From assembly GCF_000247815.1 (NCBI RefSeq), contig NC_021680.1, positions 3,246,110 through 3,310,109 on the forward strand: a DNA stretch of 64,000 nt, read 5' to 3'. The position numbers were made by a program, and so were the translations under genes. This stretch comes from Ficedula albicollis. Its lineage: Eukaryota > Chordata > Aves > Passeriformes > Muscicapidae. How positions within the stretch are numbered: position 1 is the first letter of the stretch; every line of letters starts with the position of its first letter. Under the pieces are notes generated by a model that was not told the DNA's origin, made no database searches, and was given only the letters and a program-made list of their open reading frames with translations. This document shows positions 1 to 12,349 of the stretch, in pieces.

Positions 1-468
<468 letters not shown>

Positions 469-1006
469 TGGGCCAGCAGCAGATGATATCTGCCTGGAGG
501 GAGGATGGGCTGTGGGAAAGATAAAGATGATTGCCCCAGCTGGTTTAAAGCTGGCCCATGAGCAGATAATATGTGCCAGGAGATCAGGGTCACTGCCCCA
601 CCCGGCTCAGCAGATGGGGACAGAATACACATTTCTGGCCACGTCCTGTATTGCAACCCAAGACGGGGGGGGCGCAGCTTGTGCCACAGGGGGGGGGGCA
701 GCTCGTGCCACTTTTTGGCAGGTGAAGGTGAGCTCTGTGTGTGGGAGCTGACAGGCATGAAGCCCCACACTGGAGCAGGCAGGACCCTGACCCCACGGAA
801 ATGGTGGGGAAATGGGGAAAAACAACTTGTGAAGTTGCAGGCAGGTTTTATTTTTAGGATTTGCAAAGCAGAACTGAGCCGAGGAGGTACAGGGGGCTTC
901 CACGGGCTTCTCAGAGATGGGAGGGGTGAGATTTGGGGATCTGGGCACGAGACAGGGGCGAGTAAATGCATCTGGCAGTAGGAGATGCTCCCTGCTCTGT
1001 GCCTAG
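469..1006. other. FMO4 intron sequence between the poly-C run and the first visible exon
   Basis: No FMO-like exon is visible here. The stretch has short G runs at 665-672 and 691-699, and it shares a 43-bp segment (712-754) with 2968-3010, with one mismatch. It ends in a normal acceptor, CTAG at 1003-1006. Confidence 0.6.
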
Positions 1007-1152
1007 GCATTGAAAGTCGCTTCCAGGGGCAGTGCCTGCACAGCCGGGAGTACAGAGACGTGCAGGAGTTCCGAGGAAAGCGGGTCCTGGTGGTCGGCAT
1101 CGGCAACACCGGCGGCGACCTCTCCGTGGAGCTGAGCCGTGTGGCTGCCAAG
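1007..1152 (+). CDS. FMO4: FMO4 exon with NADPH-binding motif (about exon 5)
   Basis: The exon starts after CTAG and ends before GTACAG. Its first two bases complete a split codon, probably glycine. The segment [14 protein letters not shown] fits the second Rossmann glycine motif that binds NADPH. It ends on a codon boundary. Confidence 0.88.
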
Positions 1153-4129
1153 GTACAGCTCCATGGTGGTCCAGAGGCCCTCCAGGGAGAGTGACAGCTC
1201 AGGGTGGCACAGGGAGCTTCAGCCCCAGGCTCCTCAATAAATTCCACTTCCCGTTGAAGAAGCTTTGCCACTCCTGGAGAGTTTGGGCAGCTGAGCTTTA
1301 GCAAAGCCACCGCTTTATCAAAGCTTTATCCTTGCCTGGGGTTATGGGATTTGCCACTCAGGGCAGGAGGCTGAGCCCTGCCTCCCTCCCCAGGTGTTCC
1401 TCAGCACCAGGAGCCACACGTGGGTGCTCAGCCGGGTCTCAGAGCACGGCTTCCCCCGTGACATGGTCGGCACCACCCGCTTCAACCACCTCCTGGAGTG
1501 GCTTCTGCCATCAGCCCTCACCAGGAGGATCAAGTTTCGGAAGTTCAATTCGTGGTTCAACCACACAAACTATGGCTTGGCTTCCAGCAAAAGGTGTTTT
1601 TTTCTGATTGTTTTATTGGGTGGTTGGGAGGTCTTTATAATGCTTGATTTTCACTTTTGGAGGATATTTGTGGAAAAGCAAACCACTGGAGGGGAATTCT
1701 GACTGTGCAAAAAAGTCATTTTAGGTCCCTCCCAGATGCTAACACTGCTGCCCTCTTTTCCCCACCGCAAGCTCCAAATTTAAAATGATTATCAACGATG
1801 AGCTGCCATTCTGCCTCCTCTCTGGGACTGTGGTGCTGAAGCCAAACGTGAAGGAGTTCACTGAAAGCTCTGCTGTTTTTGAAGACGGGACAACCGAGGA
1901 AAACATCGACGTGGTGCTCTTTGCCACGGGCTACAACTTTTCATTCCCCTTCCTCGAGGAGTCTGTTGGCAGCGCCATCGATGACAACCGTTCCCTCTAC
2001 AAATGCATCTTCCCTCCCCAGCTGGAGAAGCCCACGCTGGCCATCATTGGCCTGATCCAGCTGACAGGCTCCATTATGGTGGGGGCAGAAATGCAGGCTC
2101 GCTGGGTGACAGGGGTCTTTGCAGGTAGGAGATGGGGAACATTCCCAGAATTCACAGAATGACTAGATTGGAGGAGACCTTCAAGATCATTGAATCCAAC
2201 CCATGCCCTAACACCTTAACTAGACCATGGCACCAAGTGCCATATCTAGTCTTTTTTTAAACTCATCCAGATCTTCTGGGTGGGAGGTTTGGGCAGCCTC
2301 ACCTGCTGCCCACAGAGCTTAGGGAATATTTCAGCTCTGTGGTAGGCTCTGTGCAGCAGCTGCATCCCTGTATCCCTGCTGCTCCACACCTGGGGAAAGC
2401 TGCTGGGACCTTGGGAAGGGGCTGAACATTTCCTCTGAAGGTGCTGCTGGAGCTGGTTGGTTTCTCTGTTCTCAGGCTGGAACAAGCTGCCTCCCCCCAG
2501 CAGGATGATGGCTGAGGTTCAGAAGAGCAAGCCACCAGTGAAAAGGTGAGTGATGCTCCTGCACTCGGGATGAGATGGGCGCTGTGTGCCAGGATAACCT
2601 CGGGGAAGGATGGCAGAGGTGGGAGGGACCTGCTCAGGACACCCAACTCTGCATTTATCACCCCACCACCTGCAGTGGAAATGCTCTCCTTTATGGAACA
2701 AGACACCATGAGCTTCTCTGGAACAGTTGATGACAAGACCAGGGGACCAGGGCCTGCAGCTTCCCCCTCTTCCCATCTCCTTCACTCCCTCCCTTTCTGC
2801 CTTTTCCCTGCCAGGCCTCCAAAGCCATGCCCTTGTTCCCAGCGTGTCAGGATGGAGATTTGCTTTCCTCCAGGCTAACGATGCCATCTCGTGGCTTCTC
2901 CCTCCCAAACTCAGGCAGTGGGGACTGCTGGGCTCCATCCAGAGCCCAGTGTCCTTTTTTGTGTCCCTTTTTGGCAGGTCAAGGTGAGCTCTGTGTGTGG
3001 GAGCTGACAGCCAGCTTTGTTGGCACTGGGATTTCACAGGAGGTTGTGTCCACAAGGAGTTGGGATGGATGATGATGGAGCAAGGAGGGGACCTTGGGGT
3101 GCAGGCTGGATTGAGTTGTCTCATGGGACACTGGGGAAAAAGCTGGGACAAAACAGAGCTGCAGGGATTATGACCAGGAGCCACCACAATGCTGTCACAC
3201 AGAAATACGGAAGCCTGAGGCGCAAGGGAAACAAACTTGAGGCTGTCTCAAATTTTCCTGAGGCAGATCAGCAGCAGAAAAATCCTGGGCGTCCCTCCCA
3301 GCACGGGAAGCTTTCTGCATTTCCTAGGTTTCCCCAGTCCCTTGGCTCCTGGGCATCCCTCCCAGCACGGGAAGCTTTCTGCATTTCCTAGATTTCCCCA
3401 GTCCCTTGGGGAAATTCTTATCTCTGAAAGTCTACACCTCTGCTTCTCCAAATCAGGCAAATCCACACCCCTGAACCTCAGGGAAGGACATGGCAAGGGT
3501 ACTTGTGGCATTACAGTGATGGTACTGCTGAGTTAGAGCTTGTTTTCAAGCCACAACTATGCTGCAGAGACAAAACAAGCTTTTGCTTATCTCCTGCCGC
3601 GGGGAACTGCTGGGACCAGCCCCACAGAGGCTTTTTGGGGCTGAGAACTCTGCCCCAGAGACTGGGGCTCAGCTGATGTCTGAGCCCTTGGCTTTTGCTT
3701 TCCATGGAGCTGAGATAGGATGATGCCATCTGACTTTTATTTCTTCCTTCCCCTCGAAGGAATCCATCTGAGAGGGAGAACCTGAAGATGAGTTTTATCG
3801 GCTACATGGACAAAATCGCAGCGTGTGCCGGCGTCAAGCCCAGCGTGGTGAGGCTGCTCCTGACAGACCCCCAGCTGGCCCTGGCCATCTTTTTTGGGCC
3901 CTGCTCGCCCTACCAGTACCGGCTGGTGGGTCGGGGCAGCTGGAGTGGGGCCAGAGCTGCCATCCTGAGCCAGTGGCAGCGCACGCTGAAGCCCTTGAGA
4001 ACTCGGGTGCTGGGTGACAGCTCCGACAGCTCCGACAGCTGGTGCTGGATGTGCCTCCTGGCCCTGCCAGCAGCTCTCACTGCAGGTTTTCTCTTCTCCA
4101 AATACTCCTGGGCAGGTCCCCAGCTGTAG
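1007..4129 (+). CDS. FMO4: Flavin-containing monooxygenase 4, C-terminal part (five exons)
   Basis: FMOs are NADPH- and FAD-dependent oxygenases of the endoplasmic reticulum that oxidise soft nucleophiles (N, S) in xenobiotics. Exons are 1007-1152, 1394-1593, 1772-2124, 2476-2545 and 3760-4129. All junctions are GT-AG and phases match. Lengths (146, 200, 353, 70 bp, then the terminal exon) are close to those I recall for exons 5-8 of mammalian FMOs. Visible motifs are the NADPH-site GIGNTGGD in the first exon, FATGY in the third, and a hydrophobic C-terminal segment ([16 protein letters not shown]) that fits the ER anchor. Segments such as [20 protein letters not shown] and QRTLKPL resemble FMO4 more than FMO1, and FMO4 is also the neighbour of PRRC2C in mammals. 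The C-terminus appears shorter than human FMO4. The N-terminal half, with the FAD site, lies upstream. Another FMO paralogue is the main alternative. Confidence 0.9.
1394..1593 (+). CDS. FMO4: FMO4 exon (about exon 6, 200 bp)
   Basis: The acceptor is CCCCAG at 1388-1393 and the donor is GTGTTT at 1594. The peptide begins [14 protein letters not shown] and contains FNHTNYGL, a segment shared with FMO4 proteins. The 200-bp length matches the known FMO exon. It ends in phase 2. Confidence 0.9.
1772..2124 (+). CDS. FMO4: FMO4 exon with FATGY motif (about exon 7)
   Basis: The acceptor is CGCAAG and the donor is GTAGGA at 2125. The peptide carries [19 protein letters not shown], the diagnostic [15 protein letters not shown] and [13 protein letters not shown] is the conserved C-terminal signature of N-oxygenating flavin monooxygenases. 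Confidence 0.93.
2146..2275 (-). mobile_element. CR1 LINE fragment in FMO4 intron
   Basis: The text runs through AGAATGACTAGATTGGAGGAG, then ACCTTCAAGATCATTGAATCC, and CTAGACCATGGCACCAAGTGC, followed by a T run. This matches the 3' region of chicken-repeat-1 LINEs read on the antisense strand, as I remember the family. It is truncated and lies between 2125 and 2475. Confidence 0.82.
2476..2545 (+). CDS. FMO4: FMO4 exon (about exon 8, 70 bp)
   Basis: The acceptor is TTCTCAG and the donor GTGAGTG. Read in phase 1 it gives [18 protein letters not shown], which corresponds to the LP..SEMMAE segment of FMOs. It is 3 bp shorter than the usual 73-bp exon, so the frame is kept. Confidence 0.85.
2546..3759. 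other. Last FMO4 intron, with a 43-bp dispersed copy and a 64-bp duplication
   Basis: The intron is 1.2 kb. It holds the second copy (2968-3010) of a 43-bp segment also found at 712-754, and a tandem pair at 3283-3409. No exon or known transposon is recognised in the rest. Confidence 0.7.
3283..3409. repeat. Tandem duplication, period 64 bp
   Basis: Two nearly identical units start at 3283 and 3347. Both include CCTCCCAGCACGGGAAGC and TTTCCCCAGTCCCTTGG. Confidence 0.9.
3760..4129 (+). CDS. FMO4: FMO4 terminal exon with stop codon and membrane anchor
   Basis: The exon starts after CTCGAAG and ends with TAG at 4127-4129. It encodes [26 protein letters not shown], a DSSDSSDS acidic-serine linker and the C-terminal hydrophobic anchor. 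Only about 13 residues follow the core of the anchor, fewer than I recall for human FMO4. Confidence 0.92.
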
Positions 4130-4460
4130 AGGAAACCTGGAGAGCCGCATTGCCGGGTGATCTGGGGACGGTGCAAAGCTGTGCCGCCGGTGCCAGGTGC
4201 TGCCAGAGCGCTGGAGATGGCACCAGCAAGAGCCTGGGGCTGTCTGGTGTCCCCCCAGCTCCTGCTGATGAGACATGGAACACTCACCCTGAACCATTCT
4301 GGGATGAACTGGCGAGCGTGAGGCCAGCCTTCCTCCCACCTGCTCCCAAAAATTTTGGCAAGTCCACACCGCCTTGAGATTTTGTGAAACGTGAACTGTC
4401 GAGAGCTGCTTCTGTGTCTGGCAACTTCTGGGACAGGAATAAACCTCACAGATTTGGTCT
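4130..4460 (+). other. FMO4: FMO4 3' UTR with poly(A) signal
   Basis: A canonical AATAAA lies at 4438-4443, about 310 bp after the stop. The cleavage site is inferred to lie some 10-25 bp later, in the T- and G-rich stretch near 4455-4480. No cDNA evidence is available here. Confidence 0.75.
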
Positions 4461-4727
4461 TTGTGGATGGTTTTATTTAGGGTTTATTATCAGGCTGTGT
4501 GAAGTGGATCCCGAGCTGCAAGAGAGGGGAGAGTTTTGCCCTCATACATATACAATCTATACATTATAGAGATAGAAATACCAACAAATAAGATATGTAA
4601 GAAATGTTATATATGCTAATCTACCAATATATAATAATAAATTACACATATAGTGACAAATTAAAGCAAGCAAGCATCCGTGCCATTGCCCAAGCAGCCT
4701 TAGGATTATAGGGAACCCTGAATTCCT
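4460..4727. other. Short FMO4-PRRC2C intergenic spacer, AT-rich
   Basis: The spacer is AT-rich around 4540-4665, with many TATA, ATAATA and ACATAT words. No gene or recognised repeat is visible. Confidence 0.6.
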
Positions 4728-5025
4728 GGGATGGGGCTGGGGTGGGAACTGGGATAAGACCGGGACAGAACCGGGATGGGGCCGGGCTAGAATCGGGATA
4801 GATCCAGGATAGAATTGGGATGGAACCGAGATAGAACCAGGAAGGGGCCGGGATAGAACCGGGATGGGGCCGGGCTAGAATCGGGATAGATCCGGGATGG
4901 GGCCGGGCTAGACTCGGGGTAGATCCGGGATAGATCCGGGATGGGGCCGGGCTAGACTCGGGGTAGATCGGGGATAGATCCGGGATGGGGCTGGGACAGA
5001 ACCGAACTAGAACCGGGACGGGGCC
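4728..5025. repeat. GC-rich minisatellite with 11-bp unit
   Basis: About 27 degenerate copies of an 11-bp unit can be counted. Frequent variants are GGGATGGGGCC, GGGCTAGAATC, GGGATAGATCC and GGGATAGAACC. Groups of three (33 bp) and longer blocks repeat as higher-order units, especially at 4860-4990. The array lies between the FMO4 poly(A) signal and the PRRC2C promoter region. It also creates a meaningless reading frame with 11-residue periodicity on the minus strand. Confidence 0.92.
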
Positions 5026-5109
5026 AGGTCCGCGCGGCCCCGCCCTCCGCCCCGCGCCGCCAGGGGGCGCACCCATCCCCGGGAGCCCGCGCGACTGCGG
5101 CACGGCGCG

Positions 5110-5119
5110 GTCACGTGAC
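5110..5119. promoter_or_regulatory. GTCACGTGAC palindromic E-box
   Basis: A 10-bp perfect palindrome centred on CACGTG. This is the core bound by bHLH-zip factors of the USF, MiT/TFE and MYC groups. It lies in the CpG-rich region upstream of PRRC2C. Binding is inferred, not shown. Confidence 0.55.
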
Positions 5120-5133
5120 CGGCGGCGCGGGAG

Positions 5134-6146
<1,013 letters not shown>

Positions 6147-9100
6147 ACCGCTCCTGCGGGGGTGCTGCTTCCTTCTGCCGCCCTCTTCATTGCCCCCCGC
6201 TTTCCCTCTTTTTGGTCTTCTTCTTTCTCCCTTCACCTCTCTTTCCCTCCCTTCCTTTCTCTAGAGATTCCTGAGGAGCGCGCCGAGCCCTGCGTGCGTT
6301 TGCGCTCCCTTCGTGCCCGTGATTCCCGCTGCAGAAAGGCGCGGGGGAGCGCAGCTTTTTCCTGCGGGGTGTTGTAGGCAGGGCGCCTCGCTTTTCCAAC
6401 TCTGAAATACGCATCCACGCTTCTTTCACTCTAGGCCTACGGTAAAAGGCGGGTTTGGGGTGGTTTGATGCAGGGCTGAGTGAAGGAAGGCATTGTTTGT
6501 GCTCCCGGGGCCAGGATTTGGAGGATTTGGAGGAGTGGGTGATCAGAGCCAGGAGTGTTCTCAGGGGTAGCGCTTAAAGGATGGTGAGAGCGTGGGGAGA
6601 TGACACGGCTGAAATTCAGGCCTGCAGTGGGCATAACCCGAGGATGCAGGGATTGAAAAATGTTGAGGCTAAAAGTGCGCCGGATAATTTTCACTTCGGG
6701 CCCTTTTCCTGAGGAAGGGGACATACATGAGAGCATGGGCAGTGAATGGAACATGTTGGTTTTTCCCTTTTACTTGTATTTCACCTGGGTGTTCTGTAAA
6801 TATATTCTTTGGTGGAGCATCTTGAGCTCACTATCTTCAAGGAAGGACCGTTGCTTCTTGTTGCCCTGATATTTGGGGTTAGATAGGTATGTCACTGGAA
6901 ATTAGCAATATTTCCAGCAGAAGGAATGGGGCTGTGATTTTTAATAAATTTTTAATAAAATTTTTAGTAGCTTTATTTCTTGTGCAATGAGGCACCTGGC
7001 CTACTTGGTGTCTCATCTTAAAGAGTTCTGTTCGCACAAGAAACTGATTTTGAAGGGGCAGGAAACAGGACATGATCTCATTTGTCCATGTATGAGAAAC
7101 AAAAGGATTGACCTTAAATACTGCCTGCCAGGAGCTCTATATGGCTGTCCGGGGTTTTTTTTTAATCCTATAGTCTAGAGAATTTTGCTTCTGCATTAAT
7201 TTAGTGGTGTTTTGGTGCAACTCTGCAACCATTTCCTTGAGAGTAAAGCATCTCAAAGTTTTGGGAGTTGTTTGGATTGGATAAATGTTCAGTGGAAAGG
7301 TGGTTTGATGATGTGAGCTTGAGAGGTGGCTCTTTAAACTGAAGTGAGAGCTTGATTCTCTCTTAGGCCACCACTTGCCTCAGACTCTGCCTTGGTATGT
7401 GGAGACGTTCCTTGTACAAAGTTCTTGGCTTTTGTAGATAATAGCCCATGAAATATGTATAATTCAATATACAATTGCTTCTGTGAGTCTCGGTAATATA
7501 AATATTCTGTGTCTTGGCAGTTTAGTAGCAATTTATAATATCTTTGTTCTCATTTAGACTTTCCATAATACAAACGCTGTTTTTTTGGTAAAGAACAGTT
7601 ACATCAGTCTGCAGTTTTAACTTGAGCTCCTGGTCCAATGCTGCAGATTTATGGGATGCACCTTCCATAGGTCCTGTTTCCCTAGGGAAGGTGAAACAGG
7701 CCCCAGCGAGCAAGGGAGAGATGATGCAATTCCAGAGGGAGCTCCCGTGTGGGTTTGGGGCTGTCTGAATGAATGCTGGGGGGCAATTAAGGCAAAGAAT
7801 GGAAGGATTCTCTTCTGTGGGGCCGACTTCAGCCAGGTGTCCTGCAGTACTGGGAACACAACTCCTTTGTTCCCGGCTGATTTCCAGGCTGAGGAATGGC
7901 AGGGATGTGAGAGTGGAGAGAGGGTAGGAAGCGGAGACTAAACACCATATAAGGGGTGGTGTGGATAAAACGAGGAGATAAAAATCTTGCAGAAGAATTA
8001 AAGCCTTGCACAGACATTTTTGCAGAGGAGTAAACCCTCGTGTAATGGATTGGGGATGTGAGAGAGGGAAAAACACTTCTCTTCCTACAGCTGACTTCTT
8101 CAGAGGCTCCTACAGCAGTGGAGGGTTTGAAGGGGAAAAAAACCACATGGAAATGCAGCACCATCCCACTAGCTGAGGATGGATGTTGGGCTTGTAATGA
8201 CGGGACTGCTGGTGGTGTTTTACTGGTAGAACCAGTTCATCTTCTGTAGGAAATTTTTCCTTTGCTCAGCTTCGTGCTCTCATTGTTTCTTGCATTTAGG
8301 TTTTACAAAACCCAGTAGAAGCTTCCGGGTGAAAGTAGTGTAAAAATAAAAGCTGAAATCCTTGTGAGGAGGTGGGAGAAAATAATACTCTGAGTGTTGG
8401 TGAAATAAAAATGGAGTGCACAGGAGTCTTAAAAAATGCATCAAGAGCAGAGGAAGATGAAGTCCTAATAAAAATCAGATGAAGACAGCTTTTATGTCTA
8501 TGAAGAACAGGCTAACAGAAATAGACTGTTTTTATTACAAATACCTCAGCCATTACATAACATTCTAAGTAAATGCTAACGAGCTCGTCTGTTACAGATT
8601 GCAAACACATACTAAAGGGAGAAACTGTTTAACATTCACATTGTTCATGGTTTAAATTATCTGACACTGTCTTGATTAACGGGAAAATTAGAGTGCAGAA
8701 TCAGCCTTACATGTCTTCAGTCTGAGGGATGATGGGGATAAATTTTAGCTGATGTGTGTTTGAAAATAACGTGGGCTTCATTTTTCAGGGTCTTGCAGCA
8801 TCACAGTGAGGAATGGCTGCACTATATTCAGCTGCAACAAATGCACAAGTACTGCCTGTAGAACTGGGGCATCACCCAGTCCTGGGTAACTGAGAGAACA
8901 GGGGTCTCTTAAATACCAATTTAATCAATGTACAGCTGATTCCTAAGTGAAATGGCAGCCTTACTCAGATTTTACCTACTTGGGCTATAAATTGTAGTTT
9001 GGCAGTGACTAGGCTGCTCATTTTTTGCTGCACTGCTTGCTTAAGTTAGCAAATCAAACTTTCTCTGTTTAGAAAAGCTGCCCTTTTTCAGGCTGTCCTC

Positions 9101-10720
9101 ATGAAATAATATAAACCACTACACCTTGGTTTAAAACTCGTATTTTGTAAGCGTGTGACCGTTGCTAGATTTTATTATTCATAAATTTAAACTTACAATT
9201 TCAGTCTACAGTCATAATTTTAAGGGATGTTTGCAGAAGTGATTTAAGATATACTTCAACTGATTTGAAGCTTCAGGTGAGGTGGAAGGGCAGCAACATT
9301 TGCTTTTTTGTTTGAGAAGCCAATCATTTCCTCCAGTTAAAGACCTGCTACAGGTTCAGTTCTTCTGTTTCAAACTCACCAGATATTCCACTGAAGTACC
9401 TCTGTCTTAATGAATTGATGTTTTCATTTTGGAAAAAAAAAATACTGATTGACAGGGTTTGTTTTTTAGTCATGTTTAGGACAGTGTGTGCTTTGTCTAG
9501 GTGCACAGCAGAAGTCCTCTTATGGAAAGGAACAACAACATTTTCTCTTGACAATGCAAGTAAGAAAGATGTATTTTAGCAAGAAAAGCTTTCATTTGGT
9601 TTGTGACATTTCTAAGTGGTTGCTTTGCTGGAGTCACCTGGTTAAGAAATGTTTTTCATGCCACAGATGAAGCTACCAGCATGGACAGAGCTCTGTAGGA
9701 CACACAGAGCTTTGGATAACAGAAAGTTCCTTAATAAGTATTTTCATAATGTGTTGAGCCTGAAATGTTTACTGCATCTTGAAAGCAAAGTGTCAAGGGA
9801 CGTGTGGGTTGGATTTTTTTTTTTTTTTCTGAGCAGAATAAACAGAGAACCAAGAGCAAGTGAAGATGTTAAATCTCATCTGCAGCCATTTGGCAGATGC
9901 AAGTTAACTTCCATGGAAAATGGATTCTGTAGTGCTGAGAGACAGATGCATAAAGCTGGCTATGCTGATAAAGCTTTTTAAATTTAGCTTCTCATCTTCT
10001 TTTTTTTTCCCTTTTTTTGTGGTCAAATCCAGTCTGAAGCAGAGGTCTGAAGTCAACCTTTACTGTAATTAGCTGGTGTTGTCCAGAGCTGTTGTCAGTG
10101 TGGTGTTGGCAGCTGCTTCTCTTCCATGCTGAGCATTCTTCATTGAACAAGATGTGTCTGTTCCAAGAAATTAGTGAGTCAGAGGGAAAAGCATGTAACC
10201 AGAGATCCAGAGGATAATGGGCAGCAGGTAAAGAAGACTGAGCAGTTGTGAGCTCTCTCCAGGCTGGACCAGACCAAGGAGCAAAATTCTACCACCTTTA
10301 TATGCCTTGGAATGAAATTCTTTTACTGGTTTTGTCAGTGTGTTACAAGCTGGAGCATTTGGCAACCCTGACTCTCACTATCGTTGGCAGTATCTTAAAA
10401 ACCTTAAAAATGTGCTGTAACTTCTCTTTAATACAGAGAAGAAATTGTTTCTTTTTGATGTAAATGAGTCAGGTTAGGAATACATAGGAGTAACAAGCAG
10501 CAAAGAATTTGGACAAGGTGGGAAGTTTTGAACGTAGTGACAAGTAGCTTAAGTCATCACATAACCGATCAGAGTAACTGTTTTGAACTTTTAATAGTGA
10601 GGTTGTACAAGACTGCAAAACTTTATTCTGTAGAGCCCCACTGTTAAGTGCTTCCATCTTCAGGTTCCACCCTTCAAAAACAAAAATATCTTGAGAAGAT
10701 GAACAGAAAAGAATTGGGGA

Positions 10721-10816
10721 AAAAAACAAAGGGAATTCATTTTGGCACATATCTTCTAAAGAAGAGGGGAAAACAAAGGGAATTCATTTTGGCACATATC
10801 TCCTAAAGAAGAGGGA
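10721..10816. repeat. Tandem duplication, period 47 bp
   Basis: Two copies of the segment containing GGGAATTCATTTTGGCACAT start near 10723 and 10770. They differ by one base (TTCTAAAG against TCCTAAAG). Confidence 0.9.
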
Positions 10817-12349
10817 AAATGCTGAAGGATGTAGCTCTAGAGTGGTTCTTGTGCACTGTCAAAATATTCTGGAGAAGCTTGCCTGAACATTATTTCAAAG
10901 CAGCTTCTAACAAATTTCCAAAATAAAGTCCCTTAGATGTAATTATTTATTATTTAAGGATTAATTTATGAATAGGGGCTTTGAAAAAACAAGTTATGTA
11001 TAAAAATTTTTACTTAATTGTAGATGAGGTCAAGGATATTTTAGAGATGCAGAAAAGTGTGATGTGGAGAGAAATCTACTGCTTAACGTTGATGTTTCTG
11101 GGGAAGAATACTGAAAAAAGTGTTAAAAAAGTATTAATTATTTCAGTGGGTCTTGGAAATTGTGGTAAAGGATCAGGAAGTGGAAGTTTTGAAAGAGATT
11201 CTTTGAGTTACTCCCAGCAAAAGAATGCTTTAACTTTTTTCTCCTAATCTATCCTGTTCTCTTCCAAGGTCCCGAGTCTCCATGGAGTGGGTGGGAATGG
11301 TTGAAAATGTGTCACCAGCTCAGTGAGGGTTTGTAAAAAAAGTGCTTTTAGGAGTTTGTAATTAAAGGGGCTTTTGCAGTAAGTATTACAGTGAAAAGGA
11401 AAAATGAAACCGTGCAAAGATGGGTATTGGCTGTAAATGGCTGCAATTTCTGCTCATCTGTTGGGAATCTGGTCTTTTTTCATGTACTTATTGATTTTCT
11501 TTCCTCAGCTTCCTAAATGGAAGTGTTTTGCACCCACTTATCACTGGGACCTACTTAAGGAGTTGCCTCCTGCTCACCTCAGCTGTTGTTCCTGGTAACT
11601 TCCCTCAGTCAGCTCCTGCAGAGCTGTGGATTTGTCTTCTGTCCCCCTTTTCTCAGCCTGACACAGCAGCCACTAGTCAGGAAGCCACCAAGGAGGAGTG
11701 GGACACTCCCCACATCACTTTGTCTGTGTGTGGGGAGAGGGGGTTTGTGATATTTTTGCCTTTTCAGGCTTCTTGCTGGATGGTGTGGTTCAGTTGAGCA
11801 AGGAACAAAGTGGTGCTTGTGACAGTCTGCAGAGTGTGTTTGTAATTTTTTAGGGGATTGTTTGTGATCCTAACCATTAACAAATGCCTTTACAGAGAGC
11901 TGCTGTGGTCTGGGCAAACTGATCTAAATAAGCTATTGAGAAGCCTGGTGAATAGTTGTAATTTTTTTCAGTTAAAAATCCTTCTGACAGGTAAGACAGG
12001 TCATGGTAGTCTTCTGTACTCAGAGAAGAGTGCTGCCTACCAGGCTGCTGTTTGAATCCTGCATTTTGATAGCAGGTACACAGCTTGCTTCTGCAAGAAT
12101 TTGCCTTAATTTACTCCCTTATCTTGTGCTCAAATAGGCAGCGATTCAGTATCTTGAGCTTTGAAGTTTTCTCGTTCTTCCAAATAATGGAAATTTCTTT
12201 AATAAATGGTTTTGCAAATCTTAAAAATAAGGCTCATTTGGCATCTGCAAGTTGAAAAGCTAATTGGGCGAAAGCACTTACATTGTTCTGTTCCCAGAAA
12301 TAATGAGAATGCATATCATTATGATGCTCGCTTTAATTCTATAGAAACA

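Noticed and set aside
1231..1236. AATAAA within an FMO4 intron as an early poly(A) signal
   Set aside because: Five exons with matching phases continue downstream, so there is no reason to end the transcript there.
2519..3187. 222-codon minus-strand frame in the last FMO4 intron
   Set aside because: It lies over an FMO4 exon edge and intron, shows no family motif, and shares only the 43-bp dispersed segment with another chance frame at 590-796.
3737..4449. Minus-strand frames of 179 and 210 codons opposite the FMO4 last exon
   Set aside because: They are shadows of GC-rich FMO4 coding sequence on the other strand.
4642..5103. 153-codon minus-strand frame with 11-residue periodicity
   Set aside because: The periodicity comes from the 11-bp minisatellite read in three frames. 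No start, splice or family evidence supports a protein.
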